Assembly (NCBI RefSeq): GCF_003730275.1
Contig: NZ_QTTA01000007.1
Coordinates: 1 to 62,245, forward strand
From: Brevundimonas halotolerans
GTDB taxonomy: Bacteria > Pseudomonadota > Alphaproteobacteria > Caulobacterales > Caulobacteraceae
Reading direction: 5' to 3'
DNA length: 62,245 nt
The translations under genes were made by a program, and so were the position numbers. The notes beneath the pieces were generated by a model. It did no database searches and had not been told where the DNA came from. It was given only the letters and a program-made list of their open reading frames with translations. Of this stretch, positions 26,027-34,965 are shown one piece after another; position 1 is the first letter of the stretch, and each line of letters opens with the position of its first letter.

Positions 26027-29000
26027 ATGGCCTCGAACGATACCTCCGCCCCCTTCGACGAATCCACCCTGTCCCAGAACTGGGAGACGCTGGACCGTGC
26101 CAAATTCGCAGATGAGACCACCGCCGTGCGCGAGCTGCTGGGCCGGGTGCCCCTGTCGGCCGAGGAGCGCACGCGGGTCGTCGATGAGGCCGTCGCCCTG
26201 GTCGAGTCCGCGCGCAAGGACTACCGGCTGGAAGGCGTGGTCGAAAGCTTCCTGCAGGAATTCTCGCTGGGCACACGCGAGGGTCTGGCCCTCATGTGTC
26301 TGGCCGAGGCCCTGCTGCGAACCCCCGATGAGGACACGCGCGACAAGCTGATCGCGGAGAAGATCGGCTCGGCCGATTGGGCCAGCCACATGGGTCAGTC
26401 CGAAAGCCTGTTCGTCAATGCCTCCACCTGGGGCCTCATGCTGACCGGCAAGCTGGTCGAGGTCGACGAGGATGCACGCCGGGATCTGCCGGCCTTCCTC
26501 AGGCGGGTGGCTGGACGGGTCGGCGAGCCCGTGATCCGTCAGGCGGTCGCGGCCGCCGTGCGCATGATGGGCGAACAGTTCGTCGTTGGCCGCTCGATCA
26601 ACAGCGCCCTGAAGCGGGCCAACCGCGAAAAGTGGCTGTGCAGCTTCGACATGCTGGGCGAGGGCGCCCGCACCGTCGCCGACGCCGCCCGCTACGAAAA
26701 AATCTATGCCGACGCCATCCATGCGGTCGGCAAGGGCCGGGCCCAGCGCCCCGAGTCAAAGGGGCCCCAAACCGGCCACGGCGTCTCGGTCAAGCTGTCG
26801 GCCCTGTCGCCCCGCTATGAAGCGACCCAAAGCCCCCGCGTCTGGGACGAGCTGTATCCCCGGGTCAAGCGACTGGCCCTGATCGCCGCCGAATACGACC
26901 TTAACTTCTGCATGGACGCCGAGGAGGCCGACCGGTTGGTCATCTCGCTCAAACTGCTCGACCGGCTGGCCCACGATCCCGATCTGGGCGAGTGGAAAGG
27001 CCTCGGTCTGGCAGTCCAGGCCTATCAGAAGCGCGGACCCGAAGTGATCACGCGCGTCGCCGAGCTGGCGCGCGCCTCGGGCCGTCGCCTGATGGTGCGT
27101 CTGGTGAAGGGCGCCTATTGGGACACCGAGATCAAGCGCGCCCAGGTCATGGGCCGCCCCGACTATCCGGTCTATACGACCAAGGCCGCGACCGACCTCA
27201 ACTATCTGGTCTGCGCCCAGGGGATCATCGACGCCGCCCCGCATCTGTACGGCCAGTTCGCCACCCACAATGCCGTGTCGCTGACGGCCGTGCACCGCAT
27301 GGCCAGACGCGCAGACGTCAAGGTCGAGTTCCAGCGTCTGCACGGCATGGGCGAGGCCCTGTATGACGCCGCCGAAGCCGCCTGGAAGGCAGACCGCCCG
27401 GTGGTCCGGGCCTATGCCCCCGTGGGTGGGCACGAGGAACTGCTGCCGTATCTGGTCCGGCGTCTGCTCGAGAACGGCGCCAACTCTTCCTTCGTCCACG
27501 TGCTGATGGACGAGCGCGTGCCCGCCGCCACCGTGGCGACCGATCCTATTTCCCTGGTCGAGGCCCAGCCCGACCGTCACCCCAAGATCCCGGTGCCCAG
27601 AGACATGTATGGTGACCGCCTGAACTCGCTCGGCCGCGACTATTCCCGCCAGGAAGACCGCGACACCCACCTCCAGGCGCTGGAGCTGGTGGACCGTGAG
27701 AAACTGACCTCCGGCCCCATCATCAACGGCCGCATGCAGGCCGGCATCAATGCCGAGGACGTGACCAACCCCTACTGGCGCGATGACATTCTCGGCCATG
27801 TGTCCGAGGCCTCGCCCGAGGACATCGACACCGCCATCGCCAACGCCGGGCGCGCCCAGATTGCCTGGGACCGCAAGGGCGGTCACGCTCGCGCCCATGT
27901 ACTGCGTGCCATGGCCGATTGCCTTGAAGAGGACCTCGATCGTCTGGTCGCCTTGCTCAGCCGCGAGGCCGGCAAGACCCTGAACGACGGCGTCGCCGAG
28001 GTGCGCGAGGCCGCCGACTTCTGTCGCTATTACGCCATGCTGGCCGAGCGGGACTTCGGCGGGCCGGAAGCCCTGACCGGCCCGGCGGGTGAGACCAACA
28101 AGCTGATCCTTCACGGGCGCGGCGTGTTCGCCTGTATCAGCCCGTGGAACTTCCCGCTGGCCATCTTCACCGGCCAGATCGCCGCCGCCCTCGCCGCCGG
28201 CAATGCCGTGGTGGCCAAGCCCGCCGAACAGACGCCCCTGATCGCGGCTGAGGCTGTGCGCGTGTTCCACCGCTGTGGTCTGGACCCCAACCTGCTGGCC
28301 CTGTTGCCGGGCAAGGGGGAAACGGTCGGGGCCAAACTGGTCTCCCACCCCGGCATCGACGGTGTGGCCTTTACCGGCGGCACCGAAACCGCCTGGGCGA
28401 TCAACAAGGCCATTGCGGCCCGGCCCGGACCGATCCTGCCCTTCATCGCCGAAACCGGCGGGCTGAACGCCATGTTCGTCGACACCACGGCCCTGCGCGA
28501 ACAGGTGATCGACGATGTGCTGGTCTCGGCCTTTGGCTCGGCCGGCCAGCGCTGCTCTGCGCTGCGCATCCTCTATGTGCCCAAGGACCGGGCCCAGATC
28601 CTGATCGACGGGCTGAAGGGCGCGCTGGACGCCCTGGTGGTCGGCGATCCGGCCGACCCGGCCACCGACGTCGGCCCGGTGATCGACGCCGAAAGCCGCA
28701 AGATCCTCGAGGATCACGTCGCCCGACTGGAAAAGGAGGGCAAGGTCCTTGCCCGCGGCAATCTGCCGGAGGAGGCCGCACGCGGCGATCTGTTCGCCCC
28801 CGTCATCGCCGAAATCCCCACGCCGGACTTCCTTGAGAAGGAGGTGTTCGGCCCGATCCTGCACATCTATCGCTATGGCCCGAACGAGCTGAAGTCGGTC
28901 ACAGAAAAGCTGGCCGGGCGCGGCTATGGCCTGACGCTGGGCGTGCACAGCCGGATCGAGGCCTTTGCCGATCAGGTCATCCGTCTGGTCCCCGCCGGCA

Positions 29001-29185
29001 ATGTCTACATCAACCGCTCGATGACCGGCGCGGTGGTCGGCGTCCAGCCGTTCGGCGGCGAGGGCCTGTCGGGCACAGGCCCCAAGGCCGGCGGCCCCAA
29101 CAGCCTGATCCGCTATGCCGCCGAGAAAGCCATCAGCAACAATATCGCAGCCCAGGGCGGCGACCCGGCGCTGATGAACCTCTGA
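26027..29185 (+). CDS. putA: Bifunctional proline dehydrogenase / glutamate-semialdehyde dehydrogenase
   Basis: 1052 aa, oxidising proline to glutamate in two steps. No ribbon-helix-helix DNA-binding domain precedes the catalytic part, so this PutA is not an autorepressor. The FAD-dependent proline dehydrogenase barrel spans about 190-500 (MVRLVKGAYWDTEIKRAQ; YAPVGGHEELLPYLVRRLLENG). The aldehyde dehydrogenase spans about 560-1045, with Glu in FIAETGGLNAMFVD and the catalytic Cys in SAGQRCSALR. An AAGGGG ribosome site precedes the ATG. Confidence 0.96.
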   Translation: MASNDTSAPFDESTLSQNWETLDRAKFADETTAVRELLGRVPLSAEERTRVVDEAVALVESARKDYRLEGVVESFLQEFSLGTREGLALMCLAEALLRTPDEDTRDKLIAEKIGSADWASHMGQSESLFVNASTWGLMLTGKLVEVDEDARRDLPAFLRRVAGRVGEPVIRQAVAAAVRMMGEQFVVGRSINSALKRANREKWLCSFDMLGEGARTVADAARYEKIYADAIHAVGKGRAQRPESKGPQTGHGVSVKLSALSPRYEATQSPRVWDELYPRVKRLALIAAEYDLNFCMDAEEADRLVISLKLLDRLAHDPDLGEWKGLGLAVQAYQKRGPEVITRVAELARASGRRLMVRLVKGAYWDTEIKRAQVMGRPDYPVYTTKAATDLNYLVCAQGIIDAAPHLYGQFATHNAVSLTAVHRMARRADVKVEFQRLHGMGEALYDAAEAAWKADRPVVRAYAPVGGHEELLPYLVRRLLENGANSSFVHVLMDERVPAATVATDPISLVEAQPDRHPKIPVPRDMYGDRLNSLGRDYSRQEDRDTHLQALELVDREKLTSGPIINGRMQAGINAEDVTNPYWRDDILGHVSEASPEDIDTAIANAGRAQIAWDRKGGHARAHVLRAMADCLEEDLDRLVALLSREAGKTLNDGVAEVREAADFCRYYAMLAERDFGGPEALTGPAGETNKLILHGRGVFACISPWNFPLAIFTGQIAAALAAGNAVVAKPAEQTPLIAAEAVRVFHRCGLDPNLLALLPGKGETVGAKLVSHPGIDGVAFTGGTETAWAINKAIAARPGPILPFIAETGGLNAMFVDTTALREQVIDDVLVSAFGSAGQRCSALRILYVPKDRAQILIDGLKGALDALVVGDPADPATDVGPVIDAESRKILEDHVARLEKEGKVLARGNLPEEAARGDLFAPVIAEIPTPDFLEKEVFGPILHIYRYGPNELKSVTEKLAGRGYGLTLGVHSRIEAFADQVIRLVPAGNVYINRSMTGAVVGVQPFGGEGLSGTGPKAGGPNSLIRYAAEKAISNNIAAQGGDPALMNL

Positions 29186-29230
29186 TCCGAACGACGAAAG
29201 CCGGCTCCGCTTGCGCGAAACCGGCCTCCG

Positions 29231-30448
29231 TCATCCCTTGACGCACACCACCTGACGCAGGGTGTGCACGACCTCGATCAGGTCGGTCTGGGCCGCGATG
29301 ACCGCGTCGATGTCCTTGTAGGCCATCGGCGTTTCGTCGATCACCTCGGCGTCCTTGCGGCATTCGACGCCTTCAGTGGCGCGGACGTGGTCCTCCACCG
29401 TGAAGCGTCGCTTGGCCTCGGTCCGGCTCATCGCCCGACCGGCGCCGTGCGAGCAGGTGCAGAACGAGTCCGCATTGCCCTTGCCGCGCACGATGAAGGA
29501 TTTCGCCCCCATCGAGCCGGGGATGATGCCCAGCTCATCCAGCTTGGCCGACACCGCGCCCTTCCGGGTCAGGAACACGTCCTTGCCGAAATGCTTCTCC
29601 TTCGAGACGTAGTTGTGGTGGCAGTTCACCGCTTCCTGCGTCGTCTCCAGATCCGGCCAGAAGGCCTTCAGCACCCCCAGCACCTGCTCCATCATCACCT
29701 CGCGGTTGGCGCACGCGTATTTCTGCGCCCACGACACCGCCCGGACATAGTGGATGAAGCCGTCCGTCCCTTCCGGGAAATAGGCCAGGTCCTGATCCGG
29801 CAGGTTGATGTGCCAGCGCCGCATTTCGTGCTTGGCCCGTTCGATGAAATAGGTCCCGAACCGGTTGCCCACGCCGCGAGAGCCCGAGTGGAGCATCACC
29901 CAGACGTCGCCCACTTCATCGAGGCACAGCTCGATGAAGTGGTTGCCCGTGCCCAGCGTGCCCAGGTGGCCAAAGCCCCGCGGGTGTGCCGCCTTGGGGT
30001 GGGCCTCGACGACGGCGTCGTAGCCGGCCTTGAGGTCAGCCCAGCGCGTCACGGCCGAGGCCGGCGGCTCGCCCGACCAGGCGCCCTTGTCGTTGCGCCC
30101 GCCGTTGTCGGTGCGGCCGTGCGGAACGGCCGCCTCGATGGCGGAGCGGATGCCCGACAGGTCGTCCGGCAGATGCTCGGCGCGGATCGAGGTCCGCACC
30201 GCCATCATGCCGCAGCCGATGTCCACGCCCACGGCCGCCGGGATGATGGCCCCCACGGTCGGGATCACGGACCCCACGGTCGCGCCCTTGCCCCAGTGCA
30301 CGTCAGGCATGACCGCCAGATGTTTATGGATGAAGGGCAGGGAAGCCACATTCTTCAGCTGCTGCAGCGCCGCATCCTCGATGGGCACCCCGCGGGTCCA
30401 TGCCTTGATCGGCACTCGCTCGCTTTCGATTACATTGTAGCCGGACAT
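29231..30448 (-). CDS. rtcB: RNA-splicing ligase RtcB
   Basis: 405 aa. Joins 2',3'-cyclic-phosphate RNA ends to 5'-OH ends using GTP and manganese; in bacteria it serves RNA repair. Visible signatures are AVMPDVHWGKGATVGSVIP (about residues 46-64), VGVDIGCGMM with the metal-binding Asp/Cys (about 74), the NHFIE loop, HNYVSKEKHFGKD and the C-terminal HGAGRAMSR that holds the guanylylated His. There is no rtcA or rtcR nearby. A GAGGAG site lies 9 nt before the ATG, and an unusually structured leader lies upstream. Confidence 0.96.
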   Translation of the reverse strand: MSGYNVIESERVPIKAWTRGVPIEDAALQQLKNVASLPFIHKHLAVMPDVHWGKGATVGSVIPTVGAIIPAAVGVDIGCGMMAVRTSIRAEHLPDDLSGIRSAIEAAVPHGRTDNGGRNDKGAWSGEPPASAVTRWADLKAGYDAVVEAHPKAAHPRGFGHLGTLGTGNHFIELCLDEVGDVWVMLHSGSRGVGNRFGTYFIERAKHEMRRWHINLPDQDLAYFPEGTDGFIHYVRAVSWAQKYACANREVMMEQVLGVLKAFWPDLETTQEAVNCHHNYVSKEKHFGKDVFLTRKGAVSAKLDELGIIPGSMGAKSFIVRGKGNADSFCTCSHGAGRAMSRTEAKRRFTVEDHVRATEGVECRKDAEVIDETPMAYKDIDAVIAAQTDLIEVVHTLRQVVCVKG

Positions 30449-30512
30449 GGCCGACGTCTCCTCTTCTGAATGGTTCTCCCGAACCGGTCAGAGGGAGTCG
30501 CCAGATATGACA

Positions 30513-30540
30513 AACCCCTCTGCCGGAAGCAGGAGGGGTT
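30513..30540 (-). ncRNA. Stable hairpin in the rtcB leader
   Basis: Arms AACCCCTC (30513-30520) and GAGGGGTT (30533-30540), extended by TGC/GCA with one bulge, give a strong stem-loop 65 nt before the rtcB start. On the minus strand it is followed by TTTGTC, a weak terminator tail. With the terminator-like element just upstream it could act in attenuation of rtcB or end a short RNA. Confidence 0.6.
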
Positions 30541-30542
30541 GG

Positions 30543-30567
30543 AAAAAACCGAAGCCGTTACGCCTCG
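30543..30567 (-). terminator. Terminator/attenuator upstream of rtcB
   Basis: On the minus strand CGAGGC pairs with GCTTCG (one G-T pair) around a 6-nt loop and is followed by GGTTTTTT. It lies between the possible leader peptide and rtcB, so transcripts entering from upstream would stop here unless the structure is disrupted. Confidence 0.6.
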
Positions 30568-30571
30568 TTGC

Positions 30572-30664
30572 TCACCATTGCCCTCCCGCGCACGCGCCAT
30601 TGACCTCGACCGGCTGGCGGTCGAGGTCCATGGGCAGGTACGAAGGGGCGGTTCTGGTGAACAT
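30572..30664 (-). CDS. Possible 30-aa leader peptide upstream of rtcB
   Basis: A small frame opens with MFTRTAPSYLPMDLD and ends GGQW, its stop lying 5 nt before the terminator stem. A second mini-frame, MVSNEA (30578 to 30558), overlaps its end and has a well-placed GGAGGG site. The 30-aa frame itself lacks a clear ribosome site and contains a perfect 10-bp DNA hairpin (30602-30628), so the region may be structured RNA rather than coding. Low-confidence call. Confidence 0.3.
   Translation of the reverse strand: MFTRTAPSYLPMDLDRQPVEVNGACAGGQW
30602..30628. repeat. Perfect 10-bp inverted repeat in rtcB upstream region
   Basis: GACCTCGACC (30602-30611) and GGTCGAGGTC (30619-30628) with a 7-nt loop GGCTGGC. 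The loop is perfectly complementary to GCCAGCC at 30714-30720, which would allow a long-range loop contact in a transcript spanning both. Confidence 0.8.
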
Positions 30665-30671
30665 GGGTGTC

Positions 30672-30705
30672 TCGGTTTCGGGAGGGCGCTGTTAGCCGAA
30701 ACCGA
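30672..30705. repeat. Second perfect 10-bp inverted repeat in rtcB upstream region
   Basis: TCGGTTTCGG (30672-30681) and CCGAAACCGA (30696-30705) enclose a 14-nt loop, immediately upstream (in minus-strand sense) of the possible leader peptide and 35 bp beyond the lipid-desaturase stop codon. Confidence 0.8.
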
Positions 30706-30740
30706 ACGGCGAAGCCAGCCCGGTTTTTGGATACCATGCC

Positions 30741-31325
30741 TTAAGCGGTGGCGGTCGGCACGACGTAGTTCGGATTCGGCCGCGCGTAAGCCATGGGCTT
30801 CAGCCCGAGATATGACAGGCCAACCTCGGCTCGCCGCCACAGGTCGAGCCGATCCACGACCGGGTTCACCCAGTCCGTGATCAGGCAGTAATGTTCGGTC
30901 GGTGAGGCGCCGTGATGAACGCCGTGATGGCGCGGCGACTGTAGAATCCCGAACCGCTGCAGCGGCCTGACGATTCTCGCGAGGTAGCGGGGACGGCGGT
31001 GCGCCCACGCGTGAATCTGATTGGCGCATGCGCCGAAGGCGAAGGCGCTGAGCGTCACGGGATTCAACCAGCCGAAAGCGCAGCAGAGGCCGAACAGACT
31101 ACCGACAAGTATGAAAAAGCCGGCGTTGTTCACGACCCATAAAAGCTGAAACATCGCATGGGGCCGTTCGTGGTGTTCATGGATGAACCGGACGAAATGC
31201 GTCCCGATCACAGGCGTGGAACCGGGGGTGTAGCGATCGATGACCCAATGGATGACCCCGGACGCGAAGTCGGCCAACAGCAGGCCAGCAATAAGCGTCA
31301 CGACGACCTGAAGCAGAGCGAGCAT
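30741..31325 (-). CDS. CarF/PEDS1-type lipid desaturase (PF10520-like)
   Basis: 194 aa from the ATG of MLALLQ; a longer frame upstream is not coding. Helices at about 4-24, 60-82 and 86-103. The His-rich motifs match the family that includes CarF and animal plasmanylethanolamine desaturase: HWVIDRY (26-32), EHHERPH (50-56), HAWAH (105-109), PRHHGVHH (131-138), and EHYCLITDWVNPVVDRLDLW (144-163). These enzymes form the vinyl-ether bond of plasmalogens; plant FAD4, which desaturates phosphatidylglycerol chains, is a related alternative. No ether-lipid synthesis gene is adjacent. Confidence 0.85.
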   Translation of the reverse strand: MLALLQVVVTLIAGLLLADFASGVIHWVIDRYTPGSTPVIGTHFVRFIHEHHERPHAMFQLLWVVNNAGFFILVGSLFGLCCAFGWLNPVTLSAFAFGACANQIHAWAHRRPRYLARIVRPLQRFGILQSPRHHGVHHGASPTEHYCLITDWVNPVVDRLDLWRRAEVGLSYLGLKPMAYARPNPNYVVPTATA

Positions 31326-31426
31326 GGGTCCCCCTATTAATCGCGAGGTTGCGCGATCTGCGGCAACCACACAATGCGACGTTCCGTCCCTACCCTTTGA
31401 ACGAGAGTCCACTGACCGGGACCTGC

Positions 31427-32344
31427 TCAGCCCACCCCCGGCCATCCCCCCGCGCGGCTGAGGGCGCTGGGGGCTGGGCGGCCGATCTTTTCGCCGATCC
31501 AGCGGGCGGTTTCGATCAGGGCGTCGAGGTCATAGCCGGTGTCGAACCCGGCCCGTTCCAGCATATAGACCAGGTCCTCGGTGGCGATATTGCCGGTGGC
31601 GCCCGGTGCGAACGGACAGCCGCCGATGCCGCCGACCGAGGCGTCCAGAACATCGACCCCGGCCTCAATCCCGGCATGGGCATTGGCCAGACCGGTGTTG
31701 CGCGTATCGTGGAAATGCAGACGCAGGGTGGCGTCGGGCGCGGCCTTGCGCGCCGCCTCGACCTTTTTCGTCACGGCCCAGGGGTCGCCCGCGCCGATGG
31801 TGTCGGCCAGGGCGATCTCGCGGATGCCGAGGGCGGCATAGGCCCCGACCATGTCGGCGACCTGATCAACACTGACCTCGCCGTCGAAGGGACAGCCCCA
31901 GACGCACGAGAGGGTCACCGTCAGTGAGGGCGCCGCATCGCCCCGCTCGGCATTGTGGCGCCGGGCGACGATGGCCTCCACCATGGCGCGCTGCCCGGCC
32001 CGGTCCAGCCCCTGATTCTTCAGGCCGAACCCGTCGGTGGCGGCGACCGAGATATTGACCTCATCGACGGCGGTGGTGATGGCCCGGTCATAGCCCCTCC
32101 CGTTCAGGACCAGCCCGATGCGGCTGCGGCCGGGCTCGGGGGGCAGGGCGGCCATCACCTCTTCGGCCCCGGCCATCTGCGGCACATATTTCGGATGCAC
32201 GAAGCTGACGGCCTCGATCCGGCGTGCGCCGGCGGCCTCGAGCCGGCGGGCCAGCTCGGCCCGGATGGCGGGCTCCAGCACCGCCTTTTCGTTCTGCAGG
32301 CCGTCGCGGGGCCCGACCTCGACGATCTGGATCGGGCGGCTCAT
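31427..32344 (-). CDS. Hydroxymethylglutaryl-CoA lyase
   Basis: 305 aa TIM-barrel enzyme that cleaves HMG-CoA to acetyl-CoA and acetoacetate, the last step of leucine breakdown. The N-terminal VEVGPRDGLQNEK carries the metal and catalytic Asp/Arg, HFHDTRNTGLANA is near residue 205 (metal His pair), and the signature loop VGGIGGCPFAPGATGN near 235 contains the catalytic Cys. Its start overlaps the stop of the GT39 gene (ATGA); no other leucine-degradation gene is present, so this coupling looks fortuitous. Confidence 0.94.
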   Translation of the reverse strand: MSRPIQIVEVGPRDGLQNEKAVLEPAIRAELARRLEAAGARRIEAVSFVHPKYVPQMAGAEEVMAALPPEPGRSRIGLVLNGRGYDRAITTAVDEVNISVAATDGFGLKNQGLDRAGQRAMVEAIVARRHNAERGDAAPSLTVTLSCVWGCPFDGEVSVDQVADMVGAYAALGIREIALADTIGAGDPWAVTKKVEAARKAAPDATLRLHFHDTRNTGLANAHAGIEAGVDVLDASVGGIGGCPFAPGATGNIATEDLVYMLERAGFDTGYDLDALIETARWIGEKIGRPAPSALSRAGGWPGVG

Positions 32345-34020
32345 CGGGCCGATCCGGGGGCGACCTCGCTTCCGGGCGGGGCATAGACGGTCAGGTTCAC
32401 ATCATCCCCGGTCGAATAGTTGTGGCCGCTGACCTCCCCGACCGCACGGCCGGTCACGCCCAGTCGGGCGGCGGCCTGGGCAAAGGCCTCGGCATCGCCG
32501 GCCTCGACAATGGCCGGGCGTCCCTCGGCCAGCGCCCGGGCCGCGCCCTCGGCATCGGTCAGCTGGGTCGCCCGCCCGGTCAGGAAGACAAAGCTGGGCT
32601 CATGGAAGGTGGTGATGGCCACCGGGCTGGTAGTCAGCCCCTGACGCGGATGCAGATTGGCCTGCTCCAGAACCTTGGTCAGCTGCGGGGCGATGGCCAG
32701 TGGACGCAGCTGGCGGATGGTCCCGGACAGGGCGGCGTGGCTGAAGATGCCGAGCGCCAGCGCCGCGATCAGTCCCGCCACCGGCGCCTTGTTCAGCAGA
32801 AGGAAGCCGCCGATGGCCGCCGCCGCCACAGCCGTGACCATGGTGACCGCCGCCCAGGTCTGGGCCGTCGAGGTGGCAAAGTTCGACACGCCATAGATGG
32901 TTATGGCCACGATCAGCCCGGCGGCGACCAGGCCCAGCACCGCGCCCAGACGCCGCGACAGCGTCCCGATGGGCCGGGTCAGGGCGACCGCCGCCAGCAG
33001 GGCCAGCGCGCCGAAGGTCGGCAGGGTATAGTGGGCCAGCTTGGTCGGGGTCAGCTCAAAGATCAGCCAGGCGGGCACCAGCCAGCAGATCAGGAAGCGG
33101 ATGGCCGGCTCGGTGCGCCGCTGCCAGGCGGTCGAGATCGACGCCGGCAGCAGCAGGGTCGCCGGAAAGAACAACAGCGGCAGGAGTAGCAGATAGACAC
33201 CCGGGGGCGCCCCGTGGCTTTCGTGGCCGCCGGCGATCTTGGGCGCCAGATCGCCGCCGATGGCCTCGCGCCAGAAACCGCCGTCGGTCGCGACCGTAAT
33301 CGCCAGCGCCCACGGCCCGACGATCAGCGCCACCAGCGCCAGCCCCCAGCCCCAGCCCAGCGGCCTCAGCCAGCGAATGTCCCGGTCCCAGAGCGACAGC
33401 GTCAGAGCGGCGGGCACGATGACAATCAGGCCAATGGGACCCTTGACCAGAATCGACAGGCCCAGCGCCCCCCAGAAGATCAGCTTGTGACCCCGGTTCG
33501 GTGGGTCATTGGCCCGCACCGCCAGATAGATACGCATCAGGGCCGCCATGGCCGCTGTCACACAGGCCACCAGAACCGCATCCGTCTTGGCGATCCCGGC
33601 CTCGGTCGACAGCAGGAAGCTGGCCCCCATGATGGCGCCTGCCAGAATGCCGGTGCGGGCGCCGAACACGGCCGAGCCGACCCAGGCACAGGCGATGGCG
33701 GCGATCATCGCCCCCAGCAGGGACGGCAGGCGATAGGGCACGATGTTCCGAGCCTCGACACTTCCGGTCACGGCCACTGCGGCGGCCTGCATCCAGTAGA
33801 TGCCGATCGGCTTTTTCCAGCGCGGTTCATCCTGGAAGCGGATGTCAACATAGTCGCCCGTCTCCAGCATCTGCGAGGTGGCCTGGGCATAGCGGCTTTC
33901 GTCGCGATCCAGCGGCGGCAGCAGCATCAGGCTGGGCAGACCCGCGACCAGCGCCACAAGCGCCGCCAGGGCCAGACCGCGCCAGCCGCGCAGTCGATGA
34001 GCAAGATCGAAACCGGTCAT
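32341..34020 (-). CDS. ArnT-like family 39 glycosyltransferase
   Basis: 559 aa polytopic membrane protein with about 11-12 helices and a short C-terminal soluble part. The first periplasmic loop holds the family acidic motif LDRDESRYAQATSQMLETGD (about residues 37-56) followed by FQDEPRWKKPIGIYWMQ, as in lipid-A/aminoarabinose and other polyprenyl-phosphate-sugar transferases. The acceptor cannot be read from sequence. The GT2 gene starts 101 bp away in divergent orientation and is a plausible maker of the polyprenyl-phosphate sugar donor. Confidence 0.88.
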   Translation of the reverse strand: MTGFDLAHRLRGWRGLALAALVALVAGLPSLMLLPPLDRDESRYAQATSQMLETGDYVDIRFQDEPRWKKPIGIYWMQAAAVAVTGSVEARNIVPYRLPSLLGAMIAAIACAWVGSAVFGARTGILAGAIMGASFLLSTEAGIAKTDAVLVACVTAAMAALMRIYLAVRANDPPNRGHKLIFWGALGLSILVKGPIGLIVIVPAALTLSLWDRDIRWLRPLGWGWGLALVALIVGPWALAITVATDGGFWREAIGGDLAPKIAGGHESHGAPPGVYLLLLPLLFFPATLLLPASISTAWQRRTEPAIRFLICWLVPAWLIFELTPTKLAHYTLPTFGALALLAAVALTRPIGTLSRRLGAVLGLVAAGLIVAITIYGVSNFATSTAQTWAAVTMVTAVAAAAIGGFLLLNKAPVAGLIAALALGIFSHAALSGTIRQLRPLAIAPQLTKVLEQANLHPRQGLTTSPVAITTFHEPSFVFLTGRATQLTDAEGAARALAEGRPAIVEAGDAEAFAQAAARLGVTGRAVGEVSGHNYSTGDDVNLTVYAPPGSEVAPGSAR

Positions 34021-34121
34021 GGTCCCGCTTCTATCACGCGGTTTCGGATCGCGTCAGCCGTCTCTCGCGACCGTGAGCGCCCGCCCTCCCCCTTCGCCGC
34101 AAAACGGGCTAGACAGCGGCC

Positions 34122-34850
34122 ATGACAGCCGAGCTTCCCCGCATCTCCGTAGTCGTTCCCGTGCATGACGAGGCGGGGGCGGTTGAAACCCTTGTCACCG
34201 AAATCGCCGAGGCCTTTTCCGGCCGGGCGTATGAAATGGTGCTGGTCAATGACGCCAGCCGTGATCAGACCCTGACCATCCTGCAGGACCTCAAGGCCCG
34301 ATTCCCGGCGCTGCGCGTGCTGTCGCATGGGGCCAATGCAGGCCAGAGCCGCGCGGTGCGCACCGGCATTCTGGCCGCGCGCGGTGAGGTCGTCGTGACC
34401 CTGGACGGCGATGGCCAGAACCCGCCGTCCGAGGCGCCGAAACTGGTCGATGCCCTGCTGGCCGCCCCGCCGGAGGTCGCCCTGGTCGGCGGTGTTCGTC
34501 AGCGGCGTCAGGATACGGGCGCCAAGCTGTGGGCCTCGCGCTGGGCCAACCGCATCCGCAAGCGCCTGCTGGGCGACGATGCCGACGACACCGGCTGCGG
34601 TCTCAAGGCCTTCCGGCGCGACGCCTTCCTGCGGCTCCCCTATTTCGATCACATCCACCGCTATCTGCCGGCCCTGATGATCCGCGAGGGCTACCAGAAC
34701 CGCTATCTGCCCATTACTCACCGGGCGCGCGATTCCGGCCGGTCCAAATACACCAACTGGGAGAGGCTGATGGCCAGCCTTTCGGACCTTCTGGGCGTTA
34801 TGTGGTTGAAATCGCGGTCAAGAAACCCGGGACGGGTCACCGAAGTCTGA
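34122..34850 (+). CDS. Family 2 glycosyltransferase, polyprenyl-phosphate sugar synthase-like
   Basis: 242 aa GT-A fold. SVVVPVHDEAGAVETLV (residues 7-23) is the nucleotide-sugar site, VTLDGDGQNPPSE (about 93) the DxD-containing loop and GLKAFRRDAF (about 162) a typical late motif. There are no C-terminal membrane helices, as in DPM1-type enzymes. The divergent GT39 gene would use a lipid-linked sugar of the kind such enzymes make. Confidence 0.87.
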   Translation: MTAELPRISVVVPVHDEAGAVETLVTEIAEAFSGRAYEMVLVNDASRDQTLTILQDLKARFPALRVLSHGANAGQSRAVRTGILAARGEVVVTLDGDGQNPPSEAPKLVDALLAAPPEVALVGGVRQRRQDTGAKLWASRWANRIRKRLLGDDADDTGCGLKAFRRDAFLRLPYFDHIHRYLPALMIREGYQNRYLPITHRARDSGRSKYTNWERLMASLSDLLGVMWLKSRSRNPGRVTEV

Positions 34851-34965
34851 CTCCCGCCCTGCCCCCGATGGCGCAGCCGAAGGAACAGGGTTAGACTGGC
34901 GTAAAGGTTAACCGGCTCCAGAGTCGGATCAAAGGTCCGCGCGCCGGACGACGAGGGGATAGGCC

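Noticed and set aside
29186..29230. Terminator between putA and rtcB
   Set aside because: A GCCGG/CCGGC pairing exists but the loop is long and there is no T-run.
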